DNA of 64,000 nucleotides from Lichenihabitans psoromatis (GCF_004323635.1 NZ_CP036515.1:1254501-1318500), one strand, 5' to 3'. Counted from the stretch's first letter, positions 17,018 to 26,985 are shown. Notes: generated from the letters alone by a model not told the origin. Translations and numbers: made by a program.

Positions 17018-17860
17018 TCAGGCCGCTGTGCTGATGCGGCGGCCGGCTTGGACGCCAGAGGCCAAGCTCCGAACAAACGCAACCGCAGCCGGAACCGTCT
17101 CGGTCGTGGCCCGGTCCTCGGCATCGAGGGTCGAAACGATGACCGAGATCAAGGCGGAGCCGACCACGACCCCGTCGGCATGAGACGCCACGGCGGCCGC
17201 ATCGGCGGGTGTTTTCACGCCAAACCCCACGGCGACCGGGAGGCTGGTGTGCGCCTTGATCCGCATCACGGCCGCGGCGACGCTTGTGTAATCCGGGACC
17301 GCCGACCCCGTCACGCCGTTCACGGAGACATAATAGACGAAGCCGGAGGTGTTCGCGATGACGGCCGGCATCCGCTCGTCATCCGTGGTCGGTGTGGCGA
17401 GGCGGATGAAATTGAGCCCGGCCGCGATGGCGGGCCGGCACAATTCGTCATCCTCCTCCGGTGGCAGATCGACAACGATCATACCATCGACGCCGGCCGC
17501 GACCGCATCGGCGAGAAAGCGCTCGACCCCATGCACATAGATCGGGTTGTAATAGCCCATCAGGACGATGGGGGTTTCGCTGTCGGTCTCGCGGAAGTCA
17601 CGCACCATGGCGAGTGTCTTGCGGAGCGTCTGCCCGGCCTTGAGGGCGCGAAGCCCTGCGGCCTGAATGACGGGCCCATCCGCCATCGGATCCGTGAAAG
17701 GCATGCCGAGTTCGATCACATCGGCCCCAGCGGCCGGAAGCGCCTTCAGCAGCGCCGCCGATGTGGTGAGGTCGGGGTCACCGGCCGTTATGAAACAGAC
17801 GAGAGCGGCGCGGTCCTGTTCGGCGCAGGCCGAGAAACGTGCGGTCAGACGGGTGCTCAT
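17018..17860 (-). CDS. trpA: Tryptophan synthase alpha chain
   Basis: A 280-residue TIM-barrel subunit that cleaves indole-3-glycerol phosphate to indole and glyceraldehyde 3-phosphate, passing indole to TrpB. The catalytic Glu lies in [20 protein letters not shown] and the catalytic Asp in [14 protein letters not shown]. The phosphate-binding segment is [30 protein letters not shown]. The ATG at 17860 lies 4 bases after the trpB stop, indicating coupling. An in-frame extension to 17920 runs inside trpB and was rejected. accD follows downstream after a 28-base gap. Confidence 0.96.
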   Translation of the reverse strand: MSTRLTARFSACAEQDRAALVCFITAGDPDLTTSAALLKALPAAGADVIELGMPFTDPMADGPVIQAAGLRALKAGQTLRKTLAMVRDFRETDSETPIVLMGYYNPIYVHGVERFLADAVAAGVDGMIVVDLPPEEDDELCRPAIAAGLNFIRLATPTTDDERMPAVIANTSGFVYYVSVNGVTGSAVPDYTSVAAAVMRIKAHTSLPVAVGFGVKTPADAAAVASHADGVVVGSALISVIVSTLDAEDRATTETVPAAVAFVRSLASGVQAGRRISTAA

Positions 17861-17864
17861 CGGA

Positions 17865-19082
17865 TCACATCCCGCCGAGGTGGTCGGCGACTGTGAAAAT
17901 GTCCTTGTCGCCGCGGCCACTCATGTTCAGCACCATCAGGTGATCCTTCGGCCGTTTTGGCGCGAGATCGAGGATCGAGGCGATCGCATGAGCTGGCTCC
18001 AGCGCCGGAATGATGCCCTCGAGCTTGGAACAGAGTTGGAACGCGTCGAGCGCCTGCTTGTCGGTCGCCGAGAGATAAACGACGCGGCCGATATCCTTCA
18101 ACCATGAATGCTCTGGGCCGACGCCGGGATAGTCGAGGCCAGCCGAAATGGAATGGCCCTCGAGGATCTGGCCATCGTCGTCCATCAGCAGGTAGGTGCG
18201 GTTGCCGTGCAGCACGCCGGGTTTCCCACCCGCCATTGAGGCCGCGTGGGCCGGCGTATCAAGCCCATGACCGGCGGCTTCGACACCGAAGATCTCGACG
18301 GCGGCATCGTCGAGGAAGGGGTGGAACAGGCCGATCGCGTTGGAGCCGCCGCCGATACAGGCGATCAACGAGTCCGGCAGTCGACCCTCCTGCTTTTGCA
18401 TCTGCTCGCGCACCTCGGTGCCAATGACGGATTGGAAGTCGCGCACCATGGCCGGATAAGGCGCTGGGCCGGCGGCTGTTCCGATGCAATAGAAGGTGTC
18501 ATCGACATTGGTGACCCAGTCGCGCAGGGCCTCGTTCATTGCGTCCTTGAGGGTTTTAGCACCCGATTGTACGGCCCGAACTTCGGCGCCCAGCATTTTC
18601 ATGCGGAAAACGTTGGGCTTCTGCCGCTCGACGTCCACGGCGCCCATATAAACGATACATTCGAGCCCAAAGCGGGCGCAGACCGTCGCGGTCGCGACGC
18701 CATGCTGACCAGCGCCCGTCTCGGCGATAATCCGGGTTTTGCCCATGCGCCTGGCCAGCAAAATCTGCCCGATCACATTGTTGATCTTGTGAGCGCCGGT
18801 GTGGTTCAGGTCCTCGCGCTTGAAATAGATTTTGGCGCCGCCGCAATAGTCGGTGAGGCGCTCGGCGAAATACAGAGGCGACGGACGACCCACGTAATGC
18901 GTGTGGAGATCGGCGGTTTCGGCCTTGAAGCCGGGATCGTCCTTGAACCGAGCATAGGCGCCCTCGAGTTCGAGGATGAATGGCATCAGGGTCTCGGCCA
19001 CGAAGCGGCCGCCGAACACTCCGAACCGGCCATGCTCATCCGGGCCGTTCCTGAAGGAGTTCGGCATCCCTTGCGCGTTCAT
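17865..19082 (-). CDS. trpB: Tryptophan synthase beta chain
   Basis: A 405-residue PLP enzyme that condenses indole with serine. The PLP-lysine lies in [15 protein letters not shown] and the catalytic Glu in [15 protein letters not shown]. The Gly-rich phosphate cradle is [10 protein letters not shown], and the [18 protein letters not shown] loop is the usual family signature. ATG 19082 is chosen because GGAGGAA stands 4 to 5 bases upstream. An alternative ATG at 19103 would overlap the trpF stop by four bases (ATGA) and add seven residues. Gene order trpF-trpB-trpA is the usual separate half of the alphaproteobacterial trp genes; trpGDC and trpE are not in the window. Confidence 0.97.
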   Translation of the reverse strand: MNAQGMPNSFRNGPDEHGRFGVFGGRFVAETLMPFILELEGAYARFKDDPGFKAETADLHTHYVGRPSPLYFAERLTDYCGGAKIYFKREDLNHTGAHKINNVIGQILLARRMGKTRIIAETGAGQHGVATATVCARFGLECIVYMGAVDVERQKPNVFRMKMLGAEVRAVQSGAKTLKDAMNEALRDWVTNVDDTFYCIGTAAGPAPYPAMVRDFQSVIGTEVREQMQKQEGRLPDSLIACIGGGSNAIGLFHPFLDDAAVEIFGVEAAGHGLDTPAHAASMAGGKPGVLHGNRTYLLMDDDGQILEGHSISAGLDYPGVGPEHSWLKDIGRVVYLSATDKQALDAFQLCSKLEGIIPALEPAHAIASILDLAPKRPKDHLMVLNMSGRGDKDIFTVADHLGGM

Positions 19083-19099
19083 TCGTTCCTCCAGAAGCG

Positions 19100-19807
19100 T
19101 CATCGTGGTTCTCGCGGTAAAGTTGCGTCCGCGCGAGTCACGGGAGACTCGGCCATCGACGTCGCGGCACGACGCACCGCGAGCACGAAGGCGCGAATCT
19201 TGTCGGGATCCTTGCGGCCGGGGCTGCTTTCAACCCCCGACGACACATCGACGCCCGGCGCCCGCGTCAGTCGCAGCGCAGTCTCGACGTTGCCGAGCGA
19301 CAATCCCCCGGAAAGCATAAACGGAACCTTGAGGTCAAGACCACTCAGCAGCGACCAATCGAACGGGACCCCATTGCCGCCGGGCAGGTTGGCCTGCGGC
19401 GGCGGCTTGGCGTCAAACAAGATCATGTCGGCGACATCGCCATAGGCCTGGATCTGTGCGAGGTCGCTCCGGGTCGACAGGCCGATCGCTTTGATGACCG
19501 AACGTCCCGTTCGTGCCTTGATGGCGGCCACCCGTTCGGGCGTTTCGCGACCATGCAGTTGCAAAAGATCGGGCGCGACCTGCTTCATCAAAGCATCGAG
19601 CGCCGCGTCCTCAACGTCCACCGTCAAAGCCACGATTTCGGCGCGTCCACGCGCCTGCTGGGCCAATTGTCGCGCCACGTCATGCGTGACATGCCGCGGG
19701 CTTCTGGCAAAAAACACCAGACCGACGAGATCGACACCCACCTCGAGGGCGACCTCCATGGTCGGCGCCGTCGACAGGCCGCATATCTTGATCAGCGGCG
19801 ACAGCAT
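19100..19807 (-). CDS. trpF: Phosphoribosylanthranilate isomerase
   Basis: A 235-residue TIM-barrel enzyme doing the Amadori rearrangement of phosphoribosylanthranilate. The N-terminal [16 protein letters not shown] holds the catalytic Cys, and the catalytic Asp is in [13 protein letters not shown]. The phosphate-binding end has [16 protein letters not shown] and [20 protein letters not shown]. The ATG at 19807 is chosen because homologues start just before IKICG. A GTG at 19849 would add 14 residues and neither has a strong ribosome binding site. First gene of the trpF-trpB-trpA-accD-folC block, with its promoter in the 320-base space toward the EAL-domain gene. Confidence 0.94.
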   Translation of the reverse strand: MLSPLIKICGLSTAPTMEVALEVGVDLVGLVFFARSPRHVTHDVARQLAQQARGRAEIVALTVDVEDAALDALMKQVAPDLLQLHGRETPERVAAIKARTGRSVIKAIGLSTRSDLAQIQAYGDVADMILFDAKPPPQANLPGGNGVPFDWSLLSGLDLKVPFMLSGGLSLGNVETALRLTRAPGVDVSSGVESSPGRKDPDKIRAFVLAVRRAATSMAESPVTRADATLPREPR

Positions 19808-19861
19808 GACTCGCGACGACTCCGAAGGGTTGAGGGTGACCTCGCTCACGAGACTTGGCTC

Positions 19862-19978
19862 ATGAGCATGGCCGCATTGATCTTATATGGGACGGCCATA
19901 GTGGCGTCCAAGGTGGTGGCCGACGCCGTTTTCGTGCCGCAAGGTCAAGGAGACGAGCCGACCTCCAAACTTCGCTAG
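19862..19978 (+). CDS. Possible 38-residue small membrane protein
   Basis: In the space between divergent trpF and the GAF-GGDEF-EAL gene, ATG 19862 opens a frame to TAG 19978. It encodes a short peptide with one hydrophobic segment (ALILYGTAIVASKVVADAVF) and a polar tail ending SKLR. The hydrophobic-then-charged pattern resembles a single-pass membrane microprotein, but there is no convincing ribosome binding site and I recognise no family. It may simply be chance in promoter DNA. Confidence 0.25.
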   Translation: MSMAALILYGTAIVASKVVADAVFVPQGQGDEPTSKLR

Positions 19979-20128
19979 ACCATTACGGTTTAATCGCGTC
20001 TGTTACGGCAATCGTTTACCTTGCTGCCGCAATGATAGCGCCACGAGTTTGGCTCATGCGATCTATTCACTCCTTACAGCCTATCATCACCAGATCAGAA
20101 CCATGCGGCCATCCCGAGCGGAGCGATC

Positions 20129-21991
20129 ATGCAGCCGGCCTATCTGCCGTTTAACGAGACCCAGCGCCTCGAAGCCTTGCTGGAGCTCCATATTCTTGAC
20201 ACCCCGGCCGATCCGCAATTCGACAGTTTCCTGGCAGTGGTGGCCGAGAGCCTGAACGTGCCGATCGCGACCTTTACGTTGATCGACGAGGAACGCCAGT
20301 GGCATAAGGCCATGGTGGGTCTGCCGGCGCGGTTTCAGGAGAGCCCGCGGGCAAGCTCGCTCTGCGCCCATGTGATCCTGGCTCCGGACGAAACGCTGGT
20401 GGTGGAGGATGCGCGGAGCGATGCACGCATGAAGGCGAGTCCTCTGGTGAGTGGTCCGCCTTTCATCCGCTTCTATGCCGGCCACGCGATCCTCGACGAG
20501 AGCGGGTTCGCGGTCGGCGCGCTCGAGATCATCGATCATAGCCCGCGAACCTTGTCCGATGAGGATCGGACGATGTTGGCGCGCTTCTCCCGACATGCGT
20601 CGTCGCTGCTTCGCGTCCATAAGCTGAGCTATGCGCTCCGGATGCAGCGCGAGGTGGATGGACTGACAGGTCTCGGCAACCGCCTGGCCTTCAATCGTAT
20701 TCTCGAGGATGCGGTCGCTCGGGCCAAGACCGACATTGCCGCCTCTTTGGTTGGCGGCAAGGTCGTGGAAGGCAAGCTCCCGGAAGGGCTGGCGCTGCTA
20801 TCCGTCGATATCGACGGGTTCAAAAAAGTCAACGACGTGCACGGGCACGGCTTTGGCGATGCGATCTTGAAGGATGTGGCTCGTCGCCTCCGCAATGCGA
20901 TCCGCGGCAGCGACCGGTTGCTCCGCCTCGGCAGTGCGGAGTTCGCCATTCTGATGGCTGGGCCGTTCCTGGTCGGCGAACCCGAGGCGACGGCGCAACG
21001 CATTCATGCCGCCTTCGTGACGCCGTTTGAGATGGACGATCTCACCCTGCAGCTCAATCTGTCGATCGGGGTGGCGCTTTACGGCGAACAGGCCGACACG
21101 CCGGTGATGTTGCTGCAGCAGGCGCATCGGGCCTTGGCCGATGCCAAGCAGGCAGGGCCGGGTCAGATCCGGACGACACGCGATGGGGCCGCCGGCAATC
21201 TCCGGTCGGATCGTCGGATGGAAGAGGATTTGCGGAACGCCATCGAGACCGAGGGTTTCTCGATCTACTGGCAGCCGATCGTCGACCTTCGTCGTGAGGA
21301 ATTGCATAGCTACGAGGCGCTGGCGCGGTGGAACCGGCCCGATCACGGCCCGGTCGCCCCAAGCACCTTTATCCAGGTGGCCGAACGCGGCGACCTGATG
21401 ATGGCGATCGATAAGGTCATTCTCCGGAAGGCCTGCCGCGCCGCCGCCTCTTGGACCGATACGACAGGCGTGTCGGTGAATATCTCGCCGGAGTGGTTCT
21501 TGGCCGGACATCTTCCCGACATCGTGGCCGACACGATGCGGGAGACAAGCCTCGATCCCAGCCGGTTGCGGATCGAGATCACGGAAGGGTCGTTGATCCG
21601 GGATTTTAGCCGCGCTCTCAAAGACATCGAGGCTTTGAAGGCGATCGGGGTGCAGGTGACGCTCGACGATTTCGGTTTTGGTTTGTCGTCGCTCTCCTAT
21701 TTGACCGAGTTTCCGTTCGACATCATCAAGCTCGACGGCAGTTTCGCGCGCCATCTCCGTGACAATTCACGCGCCATCGCGGTCGCGCAGGCCGCCATCG
21801 AACTGGGGCATAAACTCGGCATCAAGGTTTGCGCCGAGGGCGTCGAGGAATTGTGGCATCTCGAGTTTCTGGAGCAGCAGGGCTGCGATCTCGCGCAGGG
21901 CTACCTGTTCGGGCGCCCCTCGCCGATCCCCCAGGTGCCGGGCCGATGGGGCAAAGCGAAAAGCGCAGGCAGCACGATCGCCGCGGCCTGA
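20129..21991 (+). CDS. GAF-GGDEF-EAL protein, probable cyclic-di-GMP phosphodiesterase with degenerate GGDEF
   Basis: A 620-residue soluble signalling protein. Residues 1-165 form a GAF sensor domain, with the VPIATFTLIDEERQWHKA type motif. Residues about 173-345 are a GGDEF domain whose active site reads GSAEF (268-272) instead of GG(D/E)EF, so cyclase activity is probably lost although the VDIDGFKKVND Mg/GTP motif is kept. Residues about 365-600 are an EAL domain with all catalytic positions visible: EAL at 396-398, NISPEW, EITEGSL, DDFGFGLSS, IKLDGSF, and AEGVEEL then QGYLFGRP. I infer a c-di-GMP hydrolase tuned by GAF input and perhaps GTP. ATG 20129 has GGAG 5 bases upstream. It appears monocistronic and convergent with tadA. 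Confidence 0.92.
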   Translation: MQPAYLPFNETQRLEALLELHILDTPADPQFDSFLAVVAESLNVPIATFTLIDEERQWHKAMVGLPARFQESPRASSLCAHVILAPDETLVVEDARSDARMKASPLVSGPPFIRFYAGHAILDESGFAVGALEIIDHSPRTLSDEDRTMLARFSRHASSLLRVHKLSYALRMQREVDGLTGLGNRLAFNRILEDAVARAKTDIAASLVGGKVVEGKLPEGLALLSVDIDGFKKVNDVHGHGFGDAILKDVARRLRNAIRGSDRLLRLGSAEFAILMAGPFLVGEPEATAQRIHAAFVTPFEMDDLTLQLNLSIGVALYGEQADTPVMLLQQAHRALADAKQAGPGQIRTTRDGAAGNLRSDRRMEEDLRNAIETEGFSIYWQPIVDLRREELHSYEALARWNRPDHGPVAPSTFIQVAERGDLMMAIDKVILRKACRAAASWTDTTGVSVNISPEWFLAGHLPDIVADTMRETSLDPSRLRIEITEGSLIRDFSRALKDIEALKAIGVQVTLDDFGFGLSSLSYLTEFPFDIIKLDGSFARHLRDNSRAIAVAQAAIELGHKLGIKVCAEGVEELWHLEFLEQQGCDLAQGYLFGRPSPIPQVPGRWGKAKSAGSTIAAA

Positions 21992-22005
21992 ACGGAACGG
22001 GGGCG

Positions 22006-22470
22006 TCAGCGACGCTCGGCAAAAAAGTCGCGTAGCAGCGCCGCAGCCTCGCCTTCCCGCAGCCCGCCATAGACGTCGGGGGCGTGATGGCAGGTCGGTT
22101 GACCAAAAAAGCGCGGTCCGTTGTCGACCGCGCCGCCCTTTGGATCGGAAGCCGCGTAATAGAGGCGACGGATGCGCGCGAACGAGATCGCGCCGGCGCA
22201 CATCGCGCAAGGTTCGAGCGTGACATAGAGATCGCAATCCGGCAGCCGCTGCGATTGCGCCGTAGCGCAAGCGGCGCGGATCGCCAACACCTCGGCATGG
22301 GCGGTGGGATCGTGATCGGTGAGGGTTCGGTTCCCGGCCACGGCGAGCACCTGGCCGTTGCGAACCACCACGGCTCCAACCGGCACCTCGCCCCGCGCGG
22401 CAGCCTCTCGCGCCGCCTGGAACGCCAGCGAAAGCGGGTCGAATGTGGCTTTCTGCGCCTCGTCGCACAT
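22006..22470 (-). CDS. tadA: tRNA-specific adenosine deaminase TadA
   Basis: A 154-residue zinc deaminase converting the wobble A34 of tRNA-Arg(ACG) to inosine. Zinc ligands are His58 in the HAE motif (catalytic Glu60) and Cys88 and Cys91 in EPCAMCAGA. Other family signatures are EVPVGAVVV and the C-terminal LLRDFFAERR. The ATG at 22470 has GGGGA six bases upstream and is preferred over the TTG at 22482. The gene is divergent from the pseudouridine synthase gene, with only about 40 bases between start codons. Confidence 0.95.
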   Translation of the reverse strand: MCDEAQKATFDPLSLAFQAAREAAARGEVPVGAVVVRNGQVLAVAGNRTLTDHDPTAHAEVLAIRAACATAQSQRLPDCDLYVTLEPCAMCAGAISFARIRRLYYAASDPKGGAVDNGPRFFGQPTCHHAPDVYGGLREGEAAALLRDFFAERR

Positions 22471-22509
22471 TGATGTCCCCAAATGTTTCGGCCTCTGGTA
22501 TCACGGCTT

Positions 22510-24453
22510 ATGACCGACACGACCGATAATACCCGCCGCCCTGGCCGCCCGGCCCGACGCTTCAGCCAACTGCAGCCGTTGATCCGGCGCGTTTCACCAA
22601 AATCCGTTGTCCTGAAGGCGGCATCCTCCGACCTGGACGCGGCCGCATCCGCGCCTGCAGCCGACGTGACCCCTGCGCTGCAATCCGATGAAGCGCGGAT
22701 CGCGAAAGTGATGGCTCGGGCTGGCCTCTGCTCGAGGCGGGATGCCGAAAGCTGGATCCTCGCCGGCCGCGTCGCGGTCAATGGTCGGGTCATCGAAAGC
22801 CCGGCGCTCAACATCGGCCCGTCCGACGTCATCACGGTTGACGGTTCGCCGATCGAGAAGGCGGAGCGGACCCGCCTCTTCATGTTCCACAAATCGCGCG
22901 GGCTCGTCACGACCGCGAAGGACCCCGAAGGCCGTCCGACCATCTACGACGCTTTGCCGGACGATCTTCCCCGCCTCGTGACGGTCGGCCGTCTTGATAT
23001 CAATACCGAAGGCCTGATGCTGCTGACCAATGATGGCGGCCTCTCCCGCATGCTGGAGTTGCCCTCGACCGGCTGGGTGAGACGCTATCGCGTCCGCGCC
23101 AATGGCTCGATCGATCAAGGCACGCTCGACGAGCTCTCGCGCGGCGTCACGATCGAGGGGATCGACTATGCCGGCATCGAGGCCAAGCTCGATCGCCAGC
23201 AGGGCGCCAACGTGTGGCTCACCATGGGTCTGCGCGAAGGCAAAAATCGTGAGATCAAGCGCGTGCTCGAACATCTCGGGCTGGCGGTGAGCCGTCTTAT
23301 TCGCGTGTCGTTCGGGCCCTTCCAGCTCGGGGATCTGACCGAGGGCGCCGTCGAGGAGGTCAAGACCCGTATCCTGCGCGACCAACTCGGGCCGGCGCTC
23401 GCCAAGGAGGCTGGCGTCGATTTCGAGGGCCCGGTGCCCAGCGCTACGATCGTGACGCGCGAGGTCCGCCAGACCAAGATGGCCGAGCGACGCGGCATGC
23501 GCGATAAACGTGACGCCTCCACCGAGGATCGTGCCCGCCCGCAGCGTGCGTCGGCCACCGAGCCCCGTCGCCATGTCTCGGCGCTCCGTCAGCAGCGTGA
23601 CGAGGCCGAGACCGATGGTCCGCGCCGGCGCACCCAACGCACCGCCACGGCCGATCGCAAGGGTCGCGCCGTCGCTGTCGAGCGGATCACGACGGCGGCC
23701 CGAACGCCCTCGACCAATGCCGCACCGAACCGAAATGCGCGCCGCTTTGAACAGGCGCGATCGGGCGACGATGCGCGACCCGGCCCGGGCATGCGGGTTG
23801 GCGGCACCCGTCGCCGCGACGAGGATGTCGGCGAGGAGGCGGCACCGCGTCAGGACGGCCGCCGTCCGCGCACCGTGCGCCAGGCCGATAAAGACTTTCG
23901 TCCCGCCCGACGCGAGGCAGCGCCGTCACGGCCGCCACGCTTCGACAATCGCGACGATCGCGCCGCGCCGCGTCCCGCACGGGCCGCCCGCAGCGACACC
24001 GGCGATGCGCGCCCCACACGGTCGCGAGATCGGGACGCTCGGCCGCAAGGCGGACAGCGTGATGACCGCCCGCGGTCCGATGCTCCGCGCTTCCCTCGGG
24101 ACAGCGGGCGAGCCGGCCCGAGCGCGCGGGCAGGGTCCGACGAACGAGCCCCGCGTGGACAGGACGGCAAGGCAGCACGACCGCGCTTCACCTCGGGCGA
24201 CAAGCCCGAAGGTCGATCCGCCCAGCGCCTCGAACGTCAGGCCGATCGACCGAACCGTCCGCCGGCGCGCGGCAAGACAGGGCAGGATGGCGGTTTCGGC
24301 GGCCGGTCTCGCTCCAGCGCCCCAGGGCGTCCGGGCGGAGACGATCGTCCGAAAGGCGGCTCGCGCCCCCCGCGTTCCGGCACCCGGCCGGGAACGGGCG
24401 GCGGTAAACCGCGAACCGGCGGCGGTGGTGGCCGTGGGCGTCCGACACCCTGA
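22510..24453 (+). CDS. RluB/RsuA-family pseudouridine synthase with long Arg-rich disordered C-terminal tail
   Basis: The first ~340 residues are an rRNA pseudouridine synthase. There is an S4 RNA-binding domain (ARIAKVMARAGLCSRRDAES then VAVNGRVIESP) and the catalytic domain, with the GRLDINTEGLMLLTNDG motif containing the catalytic Asp, and the WLTMGLREGKNREIKRVLEHLGL signature. Family members modify 23S rRNA (RluB/E/F) or 16S rRNA (RsuA); the RluB type is most likely. The remaining ~310 residues are low-complexity and rich in Arg, Asp, Pro and Gly with RGG-like and RPxRD patterns, probably disordered and RNA-binding. The ATG at 22510 is taken as start (in-frame ATG at 22483). The stop overlaps rsmD's ATG (TGATG), so the pair is coupled. 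Confidence 0.92.
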   Translation: MTDTTDNTRRPGRPARRFSQLQPLIRRVSPKSVVLKAASSDLDAAASAPAADVTPALQSDEARIAKVMARAGLCSRRDAESWILAGRVAVNGRVIESPALNIGPSDVITVDGSPIEKAERTRLFMFHKSRGLVTTAKDPEGRPTIYDALPDDLPRLVTVGRLDINTEGLMLLTNDGGLSRMLELPSTGWVRRYRVRANGSIDQGTLDELSRGVTIEGIDYAGIEAKLDRQQGANVWLTMGLREGKNREIKRVLEHLGLAVSRLIRVSFGPFQLGDLTEGAVEEVKTRILRDQLGPALAKEAGVDFEGPVPSATIVTREVRQTKMAERRGMRDKRDASTEDRARPQRASATEPRRHVSALRQQRDEAETDGPRRRTQRTATADRKGRAVAVERITTAARTPSTNAAPNRNARRFEQARSGDDARPGPGMRVGGTRRRDEDVGEEAAPRQDGRRPRTVRQADKDFRPARREAAPSRPPRFDNRDDRAAPRPARAARSDTGDARPTRSRDRDARPQGGQRDDRPRSDAPRFPRDSGRAGPSARAGSDERAPRGQDGKAARPRFTSGDKPEGRSAQRLERQADRPNRPPARGKTGQDGGFGGRSRSSAPGRPGGDDRPKGGSRPPRSGTRPGTGGGKPRTGGGGGRGRPTP

Positions 24454-25004
24454 TGCGGATCATCGGGGGGCGCTTCAAGGGGCGCAGTCTACTCGGCCCG
24501 ACCACGCGCGACATTCGTCCCACCTCCGACCGGCTTCGCGAGACGCTCTTCAACATCCTCGATCACGCCTATGACGGGTCGGTCGAGGACGCACGGGTCA
24601 TCGATCTCTTCGCCGGGACGGGTGCGCTCGGCCTCGAAGCACTGTCGCGCGGGGCGGCATTCGGCATGTTCGTCGATGACGGAACCGAAGCGCGGGCGCT
24701 TCTGCGTGGCAACATCGAGGCGCTTGGCCTGGGAGGCCTGACGCGGATTTTTCGTCGCGACGCCACCAAACTGGGCGCCTCGCCCGGTTTGCCCTTCACG
24801 CTTGCGTTTCTCGATCCTCCTTACGCGAAAGGGCTTGGCGGCCTCGCCCTTACGGCGCTCGACGAGGGCGGGTGGCTGGCTCCCGGCGCGGTCTGCGTCC
24901 TTGAAGAGGCGGATGATGCGGTGCCCGATCTGCCCTTGCGGTTCACGCAACTTGAGCGGCGCACCCAAGGCGACAGCGAAATCCGCTTCCTCCGTTACGA
25001 TTGA
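24453..25004 (+). CDS. rsmD: 16S rRNA (guanine(966)-N(2))-methyltransferase RsmD
   Basis: A 183-residue class I SAM methyltransferase that methylates G966 of 16S rRNA. It starts MRIIGGRFKGRSL and has the family segment IRPTSDRLRETLFNIL, the SAM-binding VIDLFAGTGALGLEALSRGA and the N-methyltransferase catalytic motif DPPY in FLDPPYAKGLG. Its ATG shares a base with the stop of the pseudouridine synthase gene, so two rRNA-modification enzymes are made from one message. A weak 5-bp stem follows the stop. Confidence 0.95.
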   Translation: MRIIGGRFKGRSLLGPTTRDIRPTSDRLRETLFNILDHAYDGSVEDARVIDLFAGTGALGLEALSRGAAFGMFVDDGTEARALLRGNIEALGLGGLTRIFRRDATKLGASPGLPFTLAFLDPPYAKGLGGLALTALDEGGWLAPGAVCVLEEADDAVPDLPLRFTQLERRTQGDSEIRFLRYD

Positions 25005-25234
25005 GCCGCTGCAGACAGCGGTTGAGCCGTTCGACGCCGTCTTGCCTCACCTCCGATGTCACGAGGCTGGATCCATTCGCCTCAGGGGTAGGACGGGCCG
25101 CGTCCGAACCGCGCCAAGACGGGCTTAGCGCGGCCGTGATTCTGTCCTATAGGGGCTGCTCCACATCGTGCCGATGGCATGAACGAGGACGCGCGCTTGT
25201 CGGTGGCGAGACGCGAAGCCAAGGAAACAAGACG

Positions 25235-26962
25235 ATGAGCCAGACGCGGGTCCCGGGGCATGCCGCCGTGATCGAAACCCACCTCAGCGGGTACGATCTC
25301 ATCAACCGCCCGCTCCTCAACAAGGGCACCGCGTTCACGGATGGAGAGCGCGATCAGTTCCGCCTGCATGGCATTTTGCCGCCCCATGTCGGCACCATCG
25401 AAAGCCAGGCGGCCCGCCGACTGAAAGTGTTGCGCGAGTTCAGCAACGACTTCGAGCGCTACGCCTTCCTGCGCGACCTGCTCGACACCAATGAGACCTT
25501 GTTCTACCGCCTGTTTGCCGACAACACCGAAGAGATGCTTCCGCTCGTCTACACGCCGACAGTTGGCGAGGGTTGCGAACGGTTCAGCGAAATCTGGCGC
25601 AAGCCGCGCGGCATCTTTCTCAGCTACCCCAACCGGGATCGTCTCCGCGACATCTTGGCCAATCCGCTTTTCGATGCCGTTCGCGTCATCGTGGTGAGCG
25701 ACGGCGAACGCATTCTCGGGCTTGGCGATCAAGGCGCCGGTGGCATGGGTATCCCGATCGGCAAGCTGTCGCTTTACACGGGTTGCGCCGGCATCCATCC
25801 GGGCGAAACCCTGCCGATCCTGCTCGATGTCGGCACCGACAATGACGAACGTTTGGCCGACCCGATGTATGTTGGGTGGCGGCACAGGCGTATGCGAGGG
25901 CAGGATTACGACGATTTCGTCGAGGATTTCGTCAACGCGGTCCACGAGCGCTGGCCAAAGGTCCTGCTGCAATGGGAGGACTTCGCCGGCAGCAATTCGG
26001 GACGTTTTCTGGAACGGTATCGCGACCGGCTCTGCACGTTCAACGATGATATCCAGGGCACGGCCGCGGTTGCGGCCGGAACCCTGATGGCCGCCGTGAA
26101 GGTGACCGGCACGCCGCTTGTCGATCAGCGGATCGCCTTGCTCGGCGCGGGCTCGGCGGGTTGCGGCATCGCGACCTTCCTGCTCGAAGCCATGGTGGCG
26201 GACGGGCTCGACGAGGCGGAGGCGCGCAAGCGCTTCTATGCGGTCGACATCAACGGCCTGCTGGTCGAGGGCCAGAACGACATCCGGCCGAACCAGCGCA
26301 AATTCGTGCAATCGCGCGAGGCGGTGGCGGGGTGGACGTTGGAAGAGCCCGGACGCATCGGGTTGGCCGACGTGGTTGCCAACGCCCATCCGACGACGCT
26401 GATCGGCGTGTCGATGCAGGCTGGCGCGTTCACCGAGGCAATCGTGCGGAAGATGGCGGACAACACACCGCGCCCGATCATCTTCCCGCTCTCCAACCCG
26501 ACCTCGCGAGCCGAAGCCCAACCGAAGGACGTGATGGAATGGACCGGCGGCCGCGCCCTGATGGGCACCGGCAGCCCGTTCAAGGCGGTCGAGCGGAACG
26601 GCGTGACGATCCCGATCAACCAGACCAACAATTCCTACATCTTCCCGGGTGTGGGACTGGGGGTTCTGGCGGTCGACGCGCGCCGCGTCACGGATGCGAT
26701 GTTCATGGCGGCGGCCCGAGCCTTGGCAGATCTCTCGCCCGCCCTGAAGGATCCGAACGGTCGGCTTTTACCCCCCGTCGAAGAACTCCGTAGCGTGGCG
26801 CGGACGCTCGCGGGCGCGGTGGCGCGGCAGGCGATCGCCGATGGTGTGGCGGAGCCGCTCGACGAGGCCGAGATCGACGAGCGCATCGACGCGCATGTGT
26901 GGGAGCCGAGCTATCGGCCCTACCGCTATGCTCCGCTGGTCGTGAAGACCGTCGAGGGTTAA
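25235..26962 (+). CDS. NAD-dependent malic enzyme (MaeA/SfcA type)
   Basis: A 575-residue cytosolic enzyme decarboxylating malate to pyruvate with NAD. The malic domain has LPLVYTPTVGEGCERFSEI, with the Tyr used as catalytic acid, then RILGLGDQGAGGMGIPIGKL, whose Lys is the general base further on, and the metal-binding WEDF and FNDDIQGTAAV. The Rossmann domain has LLGAGSAGCGIATFLLEAM. The length and the N-terminal half match the large SfcA type, not the phosphotransacetylase-fused type. ATG 25235 is preceded by AAGGAAAC. The open frame runs in from 25001 without protein character. A 2-hydroxyacid dehydrogenase gene starts 23 bases downstream and is likely co-transcribed. Confidence 0.94.
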   Translation: MSQTRVPGHAAVIETHLSGYDLINRPLLNKGTAFTDGERDQFRLHGILPPHVGTIESQAARRLKVLREFSNDFERYAFLRDLLDTNETLFYRLFADNTEEMLPLVYTPTVGEGCERFSEIWRKPRGIFLSYPNRDRLRDILANPLFDAVRVIVVSDGERILGLGDQGAGGMGIPIGKLSLYTGCAGIHPGETLPILLDVGTDNDERLADPMYVGWRHRRMRGQDYDDFVEDFVNAVHERWPKVLLQWEDFAGSNSGRFLERYRDRLCTFNDDIQGTAAVAAGTLMAAVKVTGTPLVDQRIALLGAGSAGCGIATFLLEAMVADGLDEAEARKRFYAVDINGLLVEGQNDIRPNQRKFVQSREAVAGWTLEEPGRIGLADVVANAHPTTLIGVSMQAGAFTEAIVRKMADNTPRPIIFPLSNPTSRAEAQPKDVMEWTGGRALMGTGSPFKAVERNGVTIPINQTNNSYIFPGVGLGVLAVDARRVTDAMFMAAARALADLSPALKDPNGRLLPPVEELRSVARTLAGAVARQAIADGVAEPLDEAEIDERIDAHVWEPSYRPYRYAPLVVKTVEG

Positions 26963-26985
26963 GTCCCGCATCGTCAGAGGCCAGC

